Below, one piece after another: positions 8,125-16,930 of a stretch of 64,000 nt of DNA. The DNA is from Achromobacter insolitus (GTDB taxonomy: Bacteria; Pseudomonadota; Gammaproteobacteria; Burkholderiales; Burkholderiaceae_B). The stretch spans positions 1-64,000 of the forward strand of contig NZ_NJIF01000010.1 in assembly GCF_002209555.1 (NCBI RefSeq), written 5' to 3'. Each line of letters opens with the position of its first letter. Positions within the stretch are counted from its first letter, which is position 1. The notes beneath the pieces are model-generated. The model searched no databases, was not told the origin of the DNA, and was given only the letters and a program-made list of their open reading frames with translations. Both the position numbers and the translations under genes were made by a program.

Positions 8125-9564
8125 ATGACGCATGGCATACATGGCAAGCAACGATGGTGGGCGCTGATGGTGCTCTGCCTGGGCGTATTGATGATCGTGC
8201 TGGACACGACGATCGTGAATGTGGCCCTGCCTTCGATCCGCGAAGACCTGCGTTTTACCGAGACCTCGCTGGTCTGGGTGGTCAATGCCTACATGCTCAC
8301 GTTCGGCGGCTTCCTGCTGCTGGGCGGGCGGCTGGGCGACCTGCTGGGCCACCGCCGGATGTTTCTTGCCGGCCTGGTCGTCTTCACCGTGGCGTCGCTG
8401 GCCTGCGGCCTGGCCCAGAGCCAGGCGCTGCTGATCGGCGCGCGCGCGGCCCAGGGCCTGGGCGGCGCGGTGGTCTCTGCGGTATCGCTGTCCCTCATCA
8501 TGAACCTCTTCACCGAGACCGGCGAACGGGCGCGCGCCATGGGCGTGTACGGTTTTGTCTGCGCGGGCGGCGGCAGCATCGGCGTGTTGCTGGGCGGCCT
8601 GCTCACCAGCGCGTTGTCATGGCACTGGATATTCCTGGTCAACCTGCCGATCGGCGTGCTGGTCTATGCGCTGTGCCTGCGGCTGATTCCCGCGGCCCGG
8701 CCCGCCGCAGCGGGCACCCGGCTGGACGTGGCGGGCGCGCTCAGCGTTACTGCCTCGCTCATGCTGGCCGTGTATGCCGTGGTCAACGGCAATGAAGCCG
8801 GCTGGACCTCGGCGCAATCGCTGACGCTGCTGGGCGCGGCGGCCGCCCTGATGGTGTTGTTCCTCACCATTGAAGCGCGGGTGGAATCCCCGCTGATGCC
8901 GCTGGGATTGTTCCGCTTGCGCAACGTGGCAACCGCCAATGTTGTCGGCGTGCTATGGGCAGCCGGCATGTTCGCCTGGTTCTTTGTGTCGGCCCTGTAT
9001 ATGCAGCTGGTGCTGGGCTACAGCCCCATGGAGGTGGGCCTGGCGTTCCTGCCGGCCAACCTGATCATGGCGGCGTTCTCGCTGGGCCTGTCGGCCAAGC
9101 TGGTGATGCGCTTCGGCATCCGCGCGCCACTGGCCACGGGCCTGTTCATCGCCGCGCTGGGTTTGGCCTTGTTCGCTCGCGCGCCGGTGGACGGCAGCTT
9201 TGCCGCCGATGTCCTGCCAGCGATGCTGCTGCTGGGACTGGGTGCGGGGGTGGCCTTCAATCCCATGCTGCTGGCCGCGATGAGCGACGTGGAGCCCAGC
9301 CAGTCCGGCCTGGCCTCCGGCGTGGTCAACACGGCTTTCATGATGGGTGGCGCACTGGGCCTGGCCGTGCTGGCCAGTCTGGCCGCGGCCCGCAGCGCAG
9401 GCCTGGCGGCCGCCGGCGCCGAGCCGGTCGCGGCCTTGAACGGCGGTTACCAGCTGACGTTTCTGGCGGGCGCCCTGATTGCGGCGCTGGCCGCGGCCCT
9501 GAGCGCGCTGCTGCTGCGTTCGCGCAACCGGGAAATGTCGGTCCAGGCCGGACCAACGCACTGA
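8125..9564 (+). CDS. DHA2-family (EmrB/QacA) multidrug efflux MFS transporter
   Basis: The protein has 479 residues and about 14 predicted membrane helices. Helix 1 carries the DHA2 signature LDTTIVNVALPSI (motif D1). Motif A follows as GGRLGDLLGHRR, and motif C is recognisable near VCAGGGSIGVLLGG. It should be an inner-membrane proton-driven drug exporter; the substrate range cannot be read from sequence. No adjacent EmrA-type adaptor or regulator is present. The gene follows the VOC gene closely and may share its transcript. Confidence 0.9.
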   Translation: MTHGIHGKQRWWALMVLCLGVLMIVLDTTIVNVALPSIREDLRFTETSLVWVVNAYMLTFGGFLLLGGRLGDLLGHRRMFLAGLVVFTVASLACGLAQSQALLIGARAAQGLGGAVVSAVSLSLIMNLFTETGERARAMGVYGFVCAGGGSIGVLLGGLLTSALSWHWIFLVNLPIGVLVYALCLRLIPAARPAAAGTRLDVAGALSVTASLMLAVYAVVNGNEAGWTSAQSLTLLGAAAALMVLFLTIEARVESPLMPLGLFRLRNVATANVVGVLWAAGMFAWFFVSALYMQLVLGYSPMEVGLAFLPANLIMAAFSLGLSAKLVMRFGIRAPLATGLFIAALGLALFARAPVDGSFAADVLPAMLLLGLGAGVAFNPMLLAAMSDVEPSQSGLASGVVNTAFMMGGALGLAVLASLAAARSAGLAAAGAEPVAALNGGYQLTFLAGALIAALAAALSALLLRSRNREMSVQAGPTH

Positions 9565-9575
9565 ACCGCATTCCT

Positions 9576-9615
9576 CTGGCGCGGCGGCGGGCGGCCACTG
9601 CCCGCGCCGCGCCAG
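9576..9615. terminator. hairpin between convergent genes
   Basis: A 10-bp stem (CTGGCGCGGC with GCCGCGCCAG) is extended by an inner GCGGG/CCCGC pair around a 9-nt loop. It lies between the stop codons of the convergent efflux and amidohydrolase genes. There is no U-tract, so termination may be weak or factor-assisted. Confidence 0.5.
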
Positions 9616-9627
9616 CCGGCCCGGACA

Positions 9628-10818
9628 CTACGGGCGCGGCATCCAGTTTTCCACCAGTTTCACGAACGCGCTGGCGCCTATGGGCAAAAGCGCATCGTTG
9701 AAGTCATAGCTGGTGTTGTGAACCAGGCAAGGCCCCTCGCCATGGCCCGGTTCGCGGTGCTCGCCTTCGCCGTTGCCAATGAAGCAATAGCTGCCGGGCA
9801 CCGCTTCCAGCATGAAGGAAAAGTCCTCGGCTGCCATGATGGGCGCCTGGGGCAGCACGCGATCCTGTCCCACGACGGCAGTCAGCGCCGTGCGCATGAA
9901 CGCGGTCTCGGCCTCGTGGTTGATGGTCGACGGGTAGTGCCGCGTGAAGACGAAATCGCATTCGGCGCCGAACATGCCCGCCACGTGCTGCGCAACCTCG
10001 CCCATGCGGCGCTCGATCAGGTCCAGGGTTTCGCGGGTATAGGCGCGCACGGTGCCGCGCAGTTCGCAGGTGTCGGGAATGACGTTGACGACCCCGCCTG
10101 CCTGTACCGTCGTCACTGAGATGACGGCCGTCTCCAACGGCTTTTTATTGCGGCTGATGATGGTCTGGAAAGCCTCGATCATCTGGGCCGCCGCGGGAAT
10201 CGGATCGATGGCCAGGTGCGGCATGGCGGCGTGGCCGCCCTTGCCGCGTATCGTCACATGGAACTCGCTGTTGGAAGCAAGCACCGGCCCCGGCGACGAG
10301 GCAAAGCAACCGACCGGAATGCCTGGCATGTTGTGCATGCCGAAGACCGCCTCCATGGGGAATTTCTCGAACAGTCCGTCGCGCATCATCTCGCGCGCGC
10401 CGCCGCCGCGCTCTTCGGCCGGCTGGAAGATCAGGTAGACCGTGCCGTCGAAGTGGCGATGGCGCGACAGGTGCTGCGCCGCGCCCAGCAGCATGGCGGT
10501 ATGGCCGTCGTGGCCGCAGGCGTGCATCACGCCGGGATGCTTGCTGGCATGGCTGAACTGGTTGACCTCGTGCATGGGCAGCGCATCCATGTCGGCGCGC
10601 AGCCCCAGCGTGCGCCCGGAATCGCCGTTGCGTATCACGCCCACCAGGCCGGTCTTGCCGAAGCCGCGGTGCACCGGGATATCCCAGCTTTCCAACAGCT
10701 GGGCCACCAGATCGGAAGTGCGGTTCTCTTCAAACGCCAGTTCCGGATGCGCATGGATGTCCCTGCGCACATCGCGGATGGACGGGGAATTTTCAACAAT
10801 CTCTTCGATCAGGTTCAT
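9628..10818 (-). CDS. M20-family amidohydrolase (hippurate hydrolase-like)
   Basis: The protein has 396 residues. It shows the M20D amidohydrolase pattern: RRDIHAHPELAFEE, LRADMDALPM, HACGHDGHTAMLLGAA, FQPAEERGGG and a C-terminal AAEDFSFML. The metal ligands are the CGHD Cys and His, the Glu of PAEE and a late His. Such enzymes deacylate N-acyl amino acids, hippurate or similar amides in the cytoplasm. ATG at 10818 is preferred to an upstream TTG. Downstream of a Bug receptor on the same strand, it may act on the imported compound; the actual substrate is unknown. Confidence 0.9.
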   Translation of the reverse strand: MNLIEEIVENSPSIRDVRRDIHAHPELAFEENRTSDLVAQLLESWDIPVHRGFGKTGLVGVIRNGDSGRTLGLRADMDALPMHEVNQFSHASKHPGVMHACGHDGHTAMLLGAAQHLSRHRHFDGTVYLIFQPAEERGGGAREMMRDGLFEKFPMEAVFGMHNMPGIPVGCFASSPGPVLASNSEFHVTIRGKGGHAAMPHLAIDPIPAAAQMIEAFQTIISRNKKPLETAVISVTTVQAGGVVNVIPDTCELRGTVRAYTRETLDLIERRMGEVAQHVAGMFGAECDFVFTRHYPSTINHEAETAFMRTALTAVVGQDRVLPQAPIMAAEDFSFMLEAVPGSYCFIGNGEGEHREPGHGEGPCLVHNTSYDFNDALLPIGASAFVKLVENWMPRP

Positions 10819-10874
10819 AAGCTGCTGCGGGCTCCGCAAGCGGGGCGCGCGATACTAGGTTGGAAGAAGGGAAA

Positions 10875-11921
10875 TCAATCGGGCTTGATGCCCAGCTTGC
10901 GCAGCACGGGGCCGGATGCGGCCCGCTCCTCTGCCACGCGCTGGGCGAAGGCCGGCGCCGCCAGATGGTACGGCAAGGAGCCGTGGCTGGCGTACATCTG
11001 CTTGAGCGCGCCGTCCTGCTGGGCGCGGCCGATCTCTACGTTGAGCCGTTGCACGATGGCGTCCGGCGTGCCGGCACGCGCCGCCACGCCCAGCCACACC
11101 GCGCCTTCAAAGCCCGTGAAATGGCTGGCAGCCAGCGTGGGGGCCTTGCCGAAGGCCGCGTCCGGCACGGCTTCGCTCATGGCCAGCACGCGCAGGCGCC
11201 CTTCCTTGACCATGGGCTCCACCAGCGCGGTGCCCGCGAAGTAGATTTCCGTGTCGCCCGCAAGCACGGAGTTCAGCGCGCCGGTGCCAGTCTTGAATGG
11301 CACGTGCATGATGTCCACGCCCGCCTGTTCGCGCAGCATCTCGAACAACACGTGGGGCGGGCTGCCGTTGCCCGAGGACGCGTAGTTGAGCCGGCCCGGC
11401 TTCTGGCGCGCCAACGCCAGCAACTGGTCCAGGGACCGGGCCTGCAATTTGTCGTTGACCGTCAGCGCCATGGGAATGACCGCCAGCGGGCTGACCGGCT
11501 GCAGGTCACGCGCCGGGTCGTAGGTCAGCGCCGGAAAAATATAGGGGTTCCACACCAGATGCGCGTTGGTCACCAGCGCCAAGGTGTGGCCGTCCGCCGG
11601 GGCGGACTTCAATTGCTGCATTGCCAGCATGCCGCCGGCGCCGGGCTTGTTCTCGACTACGACGGGCTGGCCCAGCGCGTGGTGCAGGCGTTCGGCCAGG
11701 GGTCGCGCAAACAGATCGGGCAGACTGCCAGGGCCGCCGTTGACCAAGATGGTGACCGGCCGGGCCGGCCAGTCCTGGGCGCTGGCCCACGGGCTCACCG
11801 CCACTGCGGCAATCGCGGCCAGGCAGGCCGCCATGCGCTTTAGCAAGGGTCGACGGGCGGGCGTCCGGGACGGATTGCGGGTGCGCAGCCGGGCTTGCCG
11901 GATGTCGTGTAGCCGTATCAC
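10875..11921 (-). CDS. Bug-family (TctC-like) periplasmic solute-binding receptor
   Basis: The GTG start at 11921 follows AGGAG at good spacing and gives 348 residues. An arginine-rich n-region precedes the hydrophobic signal MAACLAAIAAVAVSPWASA. An internal ATG at 11834 would give a conventional 319-residue form. Bug features include WPARPVTILVNGGPG, VVENKPGAGGMLAMQQL, ASSGNGSPPHVLFEML and HVPFKTGTGAL. Bug proteins bind carboxylates or amides for tripartite tricarboxylate transporters, but no TctA/TctB genes are nearby, which is usual for orphan Bug receptors in Bordetella and Achromobacter. The gene lies 56 bp upstream of the M20 amidohydrolase and divergent from a GntR regulator that probably controls both. 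Confidence 0.9.
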   Translation of the reverse strand: MIRLHDIRQARLRTRNPSRTPARRPLLKRMAACLAAIAAVAVSPWASAQDWPARPVTILVNGGPGSLPDLFARPLAERLHHALGQPVVVENKPGAGGMLAMQQLKSAPADGHTLALVTNAHLVWNPYIFPALTYDPARDLQPVSPLAVIPMALTVNDKLQARSLDQLLALARQKPGRLNYASSGNGSPPHVLFEMLREQAGVDIMHVPFKTGTGALNSVLAGDTEIYFAGTALVEPMVKEGRLRVLAMSEAVPDAAFGKAPTLAASHFTGFEGAVWLGVAARAGTPDAIVQRLNVEIGRAQQDGALKQMYASHGSLPYHLAAPAFAQRVAEERAASGPVLRKLGIKPD

Positions 11922-12059
11922 TGCTTGTCTCCTGGTGGCGCCCGCCGCCGGCTTCATGCCGGTCGTCATCGCGACGCTTTTTTCTACGATAAGCAGCATA
12001 AATCTCGGCGTCAATAATTTTTATCGAGATTTTTTGAACGCAGTGATAAAGTACCTCCC

Positions 12060-12776
12060 ATGTCAGACGGCGCCACCCTCCCCCCGCTCGCTCACTCCGC
12101 CTCCGCCAACACCCTGGTCGGCGCGGCCTACGTCAACCTGCGCCGCGACATCATCCAGGGCGTGCACCCGCCAGGCTCCCGCCTGCGGGTCGAACACCTC
12201 AAGGACGACTACGGCGTGGGCGCCGGTACCCTGCGCGAAGCCCTCGCGCTGCTGGTCTCCGATGCCCTGGTCATCGCGCAAGGACAACGCGGCTTTCACG
12301 TCACCCCGATCTCGCTCGAAGACTTCCGCGACATCACCGAAAACCGCGTGCTGCTCGAAACCCAGGCCCTGCGCCAGTCCATCGCCCTGGGCGACGACGA
12401 CTGGGAAAGCGCTGTGCTGGCCGCCTTCCACCGCCTGAGCAAGGCCGAACAACGCCTGGCCGCCGACCCCGACACCCGCTTCGAGGAATGGGAGCAGCGC
12501 AACCGCGAATTCCACCGCGAACTGATCCGCGCCTGTCCCTCGCGCTGGCTGCATCATTTCCTGGGCATCCTCTACCAGCAGGCAGAGCGCTACCGCCGCC
12601 TGACCGTCACCCGCAAACCCATCGCGCGCGATCTCGACGACGAACACAAGGGCATCCTGGACGCCACCCTGGCCCGCGATGCCGACCGCGCCTGCGATCT
12701 GCTGGCCGCCCACATCCGCCTCACCTACGACGCCGTCGCGCGCCTGCCGCCGGATCTGTTCAATCCGCCCGCCTGA
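12060..12776 (+). CDS. GntR/FadR-subfamily transcriptional regulator
   Basis: The protein has 238 residues. An N-terminal winged helix (about 20-85: AAYVNLRRDIIQGVHPPGSRLRVEHLKDDY, then GAGTLREALALL) precedes an FCD ligand-binding domain with acidic and His metal-site residues (EWEQRNREFHREL, DDEHKGILDA, DLLAAHIRLTYD). The gene is divergent from the Bug receptor, separated by a 138-bp AT-rich gap, so it most likely regulates the Bug/amidohydrolase genes. The ligand is probably the transported carboxylate or amide, by inference. Confidence 0.9.
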   Translation: MSDGATLPPLAHSASANTLVGAAYVNLRRDIIQGVHPPGSRLRVEHLKDDYGVGAGTLREALALLVSDALVIAQGQRGFHVTPISLEDFRDITENRVLLETQALRQSIALGDDDWESAVLAAFHRLSKAEQRLAADPDTRFEEWEQRNREFHRELIRACPSRWLHHFLGILYQQAERYRRLTVTRKPIARDLDDEHKGILDATLARDADRACDLLAAHIRLTYDAVARLPPDLFNPPA

Positions 12777-12787
12777 GGGCCACGTGC

Positions 12788-13621
12788 TCAGGCTGCGCCC
12801 GCGCGATGCTGGGCCAGCACCTCGTGCATGGCCCGCGCCGCGCGCTCCAGCGTGGGCACGGCGCGCAGCAATTCGTCGAGCATGACCCGGGCGGTCGGCG
12901 CATGGCAGGCCACCGCTGCCACGACGCGGTCGTCCGCATCGCGCACCGGCACCGCCACGGCGCTCATGCCACGCACGAATTCCTCGTTGTCGATGCCGAT
13001 GCCGCGCGCAGCCAGCCGGTCCAGTTCTTCTGCCAGACGCGCGGGGTCGGTCAGCGTGCGCGGCGTATTGCGTGTGAGCGGCAAGCGCGCCAGCACCCGC
13101 CCGCGCTCCAGCCGGTTCATGGACGCCAGGAACAGCTTGCCGCTGGCGGTGCAATGCATGGGCACGTGGCTGCCTACCGCGAAGAACAGGCGCAAGGGTT
13201 CCGCCGTTTCCACGCGTTCCATGTAGATCACGCGGTCGCCGTCCGGTGCAGTGAGGTTGCAAGTTTCGCCAAGGGTGCCGACCAGTTGCGCCAGCACGGC
13301 GCGACAGGCGCGCGTGAACGCAGACGCACGCAACGTGGCCAGCGCCAGCGTGGCCGCTTGCGGCCCGGGCACGAAGCCGTTCTCGGTGGGGGTGGCGGCC
13401 ACGAAACCAGCGCGCTGCATGGCGGCCAGCAAGCGCATCAAGGTGGTCTTGGGCATGTCCAGCCGCTGCGCCAGTTGCGCCAGGGTGGGCGGATGCTGGG
13501 CCCGCGCCAGGTGGTCCAGCACCACCAAGGCGCGCAGGGAACGCGCGGCCTCTTGGTGGGTCGTGGCGTCGTCGGTCTGCTGCGCCGATGCTGCACCGCG
13601 ATTTTGAAACTGAATCTGCAT
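12788..13621 (-). CDS. IclR-family transcriptional regulator
   Basis: The protein has 277 residues. The N-terminal winged helix (about 20-85) reads ARSLRALVVLDHLA, TLAQLAQRLDMPKTTLMRLL, MQRAGFV. The C-terminal IclR effector domain has PMHCTASGKLFLA and the typical end GIDNEEFVRGMSAVAVPV. It is convergent with the GntR gene (11 bp apart) and divergent from the GMC oxidoreductase, 192 bp away. That arrangement fits control of the oxidoreductase and MHS transporter. ATG at 13621 was chosen; the frame continues upstream through the antisense of the oxidoreductase, which is not credible coding. Confidence 0.9.
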   Translation of the reverse strand: MQIQFQNRGAASAQQTDDATTHQEAARSLRALVVLDHLARAQHPPTLAQLAQRLDMPKTTLMRLLAAMQRAGFVAATPTENGFVPGPQAATLALATLRASAFTRACRAVLAQLVGTLGETCNLTAPDGDRVIYMERVETAEPLRLFFAVGSHVPMHCTASGKLFLASMNRLERGRVLARLPLTRNTPRTLTDPARLAEELDRLAARGIGIDNEEFVRGMSAVAVPVRDADDRVVAAVACHAPTARVMLDELLRAVPTLERAARAMHEVLAQHRAGAA

Positions 13622-13813
13622 ATTCTGTTCCACTTTTCCGCCCCTGCGCCTGTTGTGCTTTGTTCTGCGCGCCTGCTTTCTAGAATCGCCACAAATGCCG
13701 CAGCGCCCAAGCGCCGGCATCGATCCAGTATATAAGTGCGCCCCACAACGACAAGCAGGGTAAACGCGCCGTAGGCCAGGCGCGGCGCCCGGCTGCAGGG
13801 AGAGCTTGCGGAC

Positions 13814-15451
13814 ATGTCCGATACCGTGGATTACATCGTGGTTGGCGCCGGCTCGGCCGGATGCGTGATGGCCAACCGGCTGAGCGCCAACGGCACGCAT
13901 AGCGTCTGCCTGCTTGAAGCCGGCCCCAAGGACAGCTACCCGTGGATACACATACCGATCGGCTACGGCAAGACGATGTTCCACAAGGTGGTGAACTGGG
14001 GCTACTACACCGACCCCGATCCCGGCATGCTGGACCGCCGCATCTATTGGCCGCGCGGGCGCACGCTGGGCGGATCCAGCGCCATCAACGGCCTGATCTA
14101 TATCCGCGGCCAGCGGCAGGACTACGACGCCTGGGCCACGGCCGGCAATCCGGGCTGGAGCTGGGACGAATGCCTGCCCTACTTCCGCAAGCTCGAAAAC
14201 AATGACCTGGGCCCCGGCCCCACGCGCGGTACCGAAGGCATGCTCAATGCCACGTCGATCAAGACGCCGCACCCCTTGGTGGAGGCCTTGATCGATGCCG
14301 GGCAAAAGCTGGGGCTGCCCCGCTTGCAGGATTTCAATGGCGGCGACCAGGAGGGGGTGGGCTACTACCAGCTCACCACGCGCAATGGCCGCCGCTGTTC
14401 CACCGCCGTGGCCTACCTGCGCCCCGCCCAGGGCAGGAGCAACCTGCGCGTGGAAACCGATGCGCACGCCATGGCCGTGCTGTTCGAGGGCCGCCGCGCC
14501 TGCGGCGTGCGCTACCGGCGCGACGGCCAAGTCCACACTCTGCGCGCGCGCCGCGAAGTCGTGCTGTGCGCCGGCGCGCTGCAATCGCCGCAGTTGCTGC
14601 AGCTGTCCGGCGTCGGCCCGGCCGCCCTGCTGCGCCAGTTCGGCATCGGCGTGGTGCGCGACCTGCCCGGCGTGGGCGAAAACCTGCAGGACCATCTGCA
14701 GATCCGCCTGATCTACGAAACCACGCGCCCCATCACCACCAACGACCAGTTGCGCAGCCTGTTTGGACGCGCGCGCATGGGCCTGGAGTGGCTGCTGTTT
14801 CGCGGCGGGCCCCTGGCCGTGGGCATCAACCAGGGCGGCGTGTTCTGCCGCGTCGATCCGGCCAGCCGCACGCCCGATACCCAATTCCATTTCGCCACAC
14901 TGTCGGCCGATATGGCCGGCGGCAAGGTGCATCCATTCTCAGGCTGCACGTATTCCGTCTGCCAGTTGCGGCCGTCGTCGCGCGGCCGCGTGCGCCTGCG
15001 CAGCAGCGACCCTTTCGAAGCGCCGTCGATGCAGCCGAATTACCTGTCGACCGAACTGGATCGCGGCATGGCCGTGGCGGCGGTGAAGTACGCGCGGCGG
15101 CTGGCCGCCACCGAACCGCTGGCCGGGCTGATGAAGCGTGAATTCCGGCCCGGGCACGAGGTGCGCACGGACGACGAGATCCTGCACTTCTGCCGCGAGT
15201 ACGGCGCCACCATCTTCCACCCCTCGGGCACCGCCAAGATGGGTCCGTCCAGCGACCCCATGGCGGTCGTGGACGAGCGCCTGCGGGTGCATGGCGTGGC
15301 GGGGCTGCGCGTGGTGGACTGTTCGATCATGCCCACGCTGGTGTCGGGCAACACCAATGTGCCGGTGATCATGCTGGCCGAACGCGCGGCCGACTTCATT
15401 TTGCAGGACCTCAGGCAAGCGCAGCCACAGGCGCTGCGCGTCGCCGCCTGA
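13814..15451 (+). CDS. GMC-family FAD-dependent oxidoreductase (choline/alcohol dehydrogenase-like)
   Basis: The protein has 545 residues. The FAD-binding start is YIVVGAGSAGCVMANRLS and LLEAGP. GMC signature 1 is GRTLGGSSAINGLIY, signature 2 lies near GALQSPQLLQLSGVGP, and the C-terminal block contains the catalytic His/Asn region (GATIFHPSGTAKMG and SGNTNVPVIM). It should oxidise a primary alcohol or polyol to an aldehyde. BetA-like proteins of this length are common, but there is no betB or betI here, so choline is unlikely to be the substrate. It forms a unit with the MHS transporter 86 bp downstream and is probably under the divergent IclR regulator. Confidence 0.9.
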   Translation: MSDTVDYIVVGAGSAGCVMANRLSANGTHSVCLLEAGPKDSYPWIHIPIGYGKTMFHKVVNWGYYTDPDPGMLDRRIYWPRGRTLGGSSAINGLIYIRGQRQDYDAWATAGNPGWSWDECLPYFRKLENNDLGPGPTRGTEGMLNATSIKTPHPLVEALIDAGQKLGLPRLQDFNGGDQEGVGYYQLTTRNGRRCSTAVAYLRPAQGRSNLRVETDAHAMAVLFEGRRACGVRYRRDGQVHTLRARREVVLCAGALQSPQLLQLSGVGPAALLRQFGIGVVRDLPGVGENLQDHLQIRLIYETTRPITTNDQLRSLFGRARMGLEWLLFRGGPLAVGINQGGVFCRVDPASRTPDTQFHFATLSADMAGGKVHPFSGCTYSVCQLRPSSRGRVRLRSSDPFEAPSMQPNYLSTELDRGMAVAAVKYARRLAATEPLAGLMKREFRPGHEVRTDDEILHFCREYGATIFHPSGTAKMGPSSDPMAVVDERLRVHGVAGLRVVDCSIMPTLVSGNTNVPVIMLAERAADFILQDLRQAQPQALRVAA

Positions 15452-15537
15452 ATCGGAGATGACGGACCCCGGATAGCGGAACCCCAAGGCGCAGGACAAC
15501 GCAGATTGATCCACCGCCCCACCAAAGGAGACTAGAC

Positions 15538-16878
15538 ATGGCCAAGCAAAACGAAGCCGCGGTGCGCAAAGTCGTCGCCGCGTCGCTGATCGGCGCCACC
15601 ATCGAGTGGTACGACTTTTTCCTGTATGGCGTCGTCGCGGGCATCGTGTTCAACAAGTTGTACTTCCCCACGGGCGATCCGGTGGTCTCGACGATGCTGG
15701 CGTACACCACCTTCGCCGTCGGTTTCGTCACCCGGCCCCTGGGCGGGCTGATATTCGGCCACTTCGGCGACCGCATCGGCAGAAAGAGCATGCTGGTGCT
15801 GACGCTGATGATCATGGGCATCGCCACTTTCCTGATCGGCCTGGTGCCCACGTACGACAGCATCGGCATCTGGGCGCCGATCCTGCTGCTTCTGCTGCGC
15901 GTGTTCCAGGGGATCGGGCTGGGCGGAGAATGGGGCGGCGCCGTGCTGATGGCGTACGAATACGCGCCGCCCGGCAAGAAGGGCTTCTACGCCTCGTTGC
16001 CGCAGATCGGGCTGGCGATCGGGCTGTGCCTGGCCTCCGGCACGGTCGCGCTGCTGTCCACCCTGTTGACCGACGCGCAGTTCATGGCCTGGGGCTGGCG
16101 CATCGCCTTCCTGGCGTCGGCCGCCATGGTGCTGGTGGGCATGTATATCCGCCTGAACATCAAGGAAACGCCGGAGTTCGCGGCGGTAAAGGCCAACAAC
16201 GCCGAAAGCCGCATCCCCTTCTTCGACATGCTCAAGCGCTACCCCGGCAATGTCTTCAAGGGCATGGGCGCGCGCTACATCGACGGCGTGTTCTTTAACG
16301 TGTTCGGCGTGTTCTCGATCTCGTACCTGACGCAGACGGTGCAGATCTCGCGCACCGAGGCGCTGATCGGCGTAATGGCCGCGGCGCTCGTGATGTGCTT
16401 TTTCATTCCCTTCTTCGGCCGCCTGTCCGACCGCATCGGCCGCACCCGCGTCTATTTCTGGGGTTCGCTCATTACCGCGGCGGCGTCTTTCCCGGGCTTC
16501 TGGCTGATGCTCAACAACCAGGGCAGCGTCATGCTGATCTGGCTGGCCATCATCATCCCGTTCGGGATCCTGTACGCCGCCGTTTATGGCCCCGAGGCAG
16601 CGCTGTTCTGCGAGCTTTTCGACGCGAAGGTGCGCTACACCGGCATTTCGTTCGTGTATCAGTTCTCGGGAATTTTCGCCTCGGGCATCACGCCCATCAT
16701 CGCCACCGCGCTGTTGAAGACGGGCGGCGGCCAGCCTTGGCTGATCTGCCTGTACGTGCTGTTCGCGGGCGTGGTGTCGGCAGTGTGCGCCATGCTGATC
16801 GGACGCGGTGCGCAGCCCGCTGACATGGAGGCGGCAACGCCGCCCGCCATGCCGCGCGGAGGATGGGGCAAGGCCTGA
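15538..16878 (+). CDS. MHS-family metabolite:proton symporter (MFS)
   Basis: The protein has 446 residues and about 12 membrane helices. The start ASLIGATIEWYDFFLYG is diagnostic of the MHS family (ShiA, KgtP, ProP, PcaT). Motif A is GGLIFGHFGDRIGRKSML. Family members import shikimate, alpha-ketoglutarate, proline/betaine or other organic acids with protons. AAAGGAG lies 5' of the ATG. The gene probably imports the substrate or product of the upstream GMC oxidoreductase. Confidence 0.9.
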   Translation: MAKQNEAAVRKVVAASLIGATIEWYDFFLYGVVAGIVFNKLYFPTGDPVVSTMLAYTTFAVGFVTRPLGGLIFGHFGDRIGRKSMLVLTLMIMGIATFLIGLVPTYDSIGIWAPILLLLLRVFQGIGLGGEWGGAVLMAYEYAPPGKKGFYASLPQIGLAIGLCLASGTVALLSTLLTDAQFMAWGWRIAFLASAAMVLVGMYIRLNIKETPEFAAVKANNAESRIPFFDMLKRYPGNVFKGMGARYIDGVFFNVFGVFSISYLTQTVQISRTEALIGVMAAALVMCFFIPFFGRLSDRIGRTRVYFWGSLITAAASFPGFWLMLNNQGSVMLIWLAIIIPFGILYAAVYGPEAALFCELFDAKVRYTGISFVYQFSGIFASGITPIIATALLKTGGGQPWLICLYVLFAGVVSAVCAMLIGRGAQPADMEAATPPAMPRGGWGKA

Positions 16879-16886
16879 ACGTGAAC

Positions 16887-16909
16887 GCGCCGGCCGCAAG
16901 GGCCGGCGC
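16887..16909. terminator. GC-rich hairpin between convergent genes
   Basis: GCGCCGGCC and GGCCGGCGC form a perfect 9-bp stem around gcaag. It lies 9 bp after the MHS stop and ahead of the convergent aldo/keto reductase stop. No U-tract was seen. Confidence 0.5.
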
Positions 16910-16930
16910 ATCGCAACAGGGCTTTGGGCG

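Noticed and set aside
12788..14932. 714-codon minus-strand frame joining IclR with sequence opposite the GMC gene
   Set aside because: Only the last 277 codons are IclR; the rest is antisense of a well-supported oxidoreductase.
13814..15451. GMC oxidoreductase as choline dehydrogenase BetA
   Set aside because: No betB, betI or choline transporter is linked, and family-level motifs cannot set the substrate.
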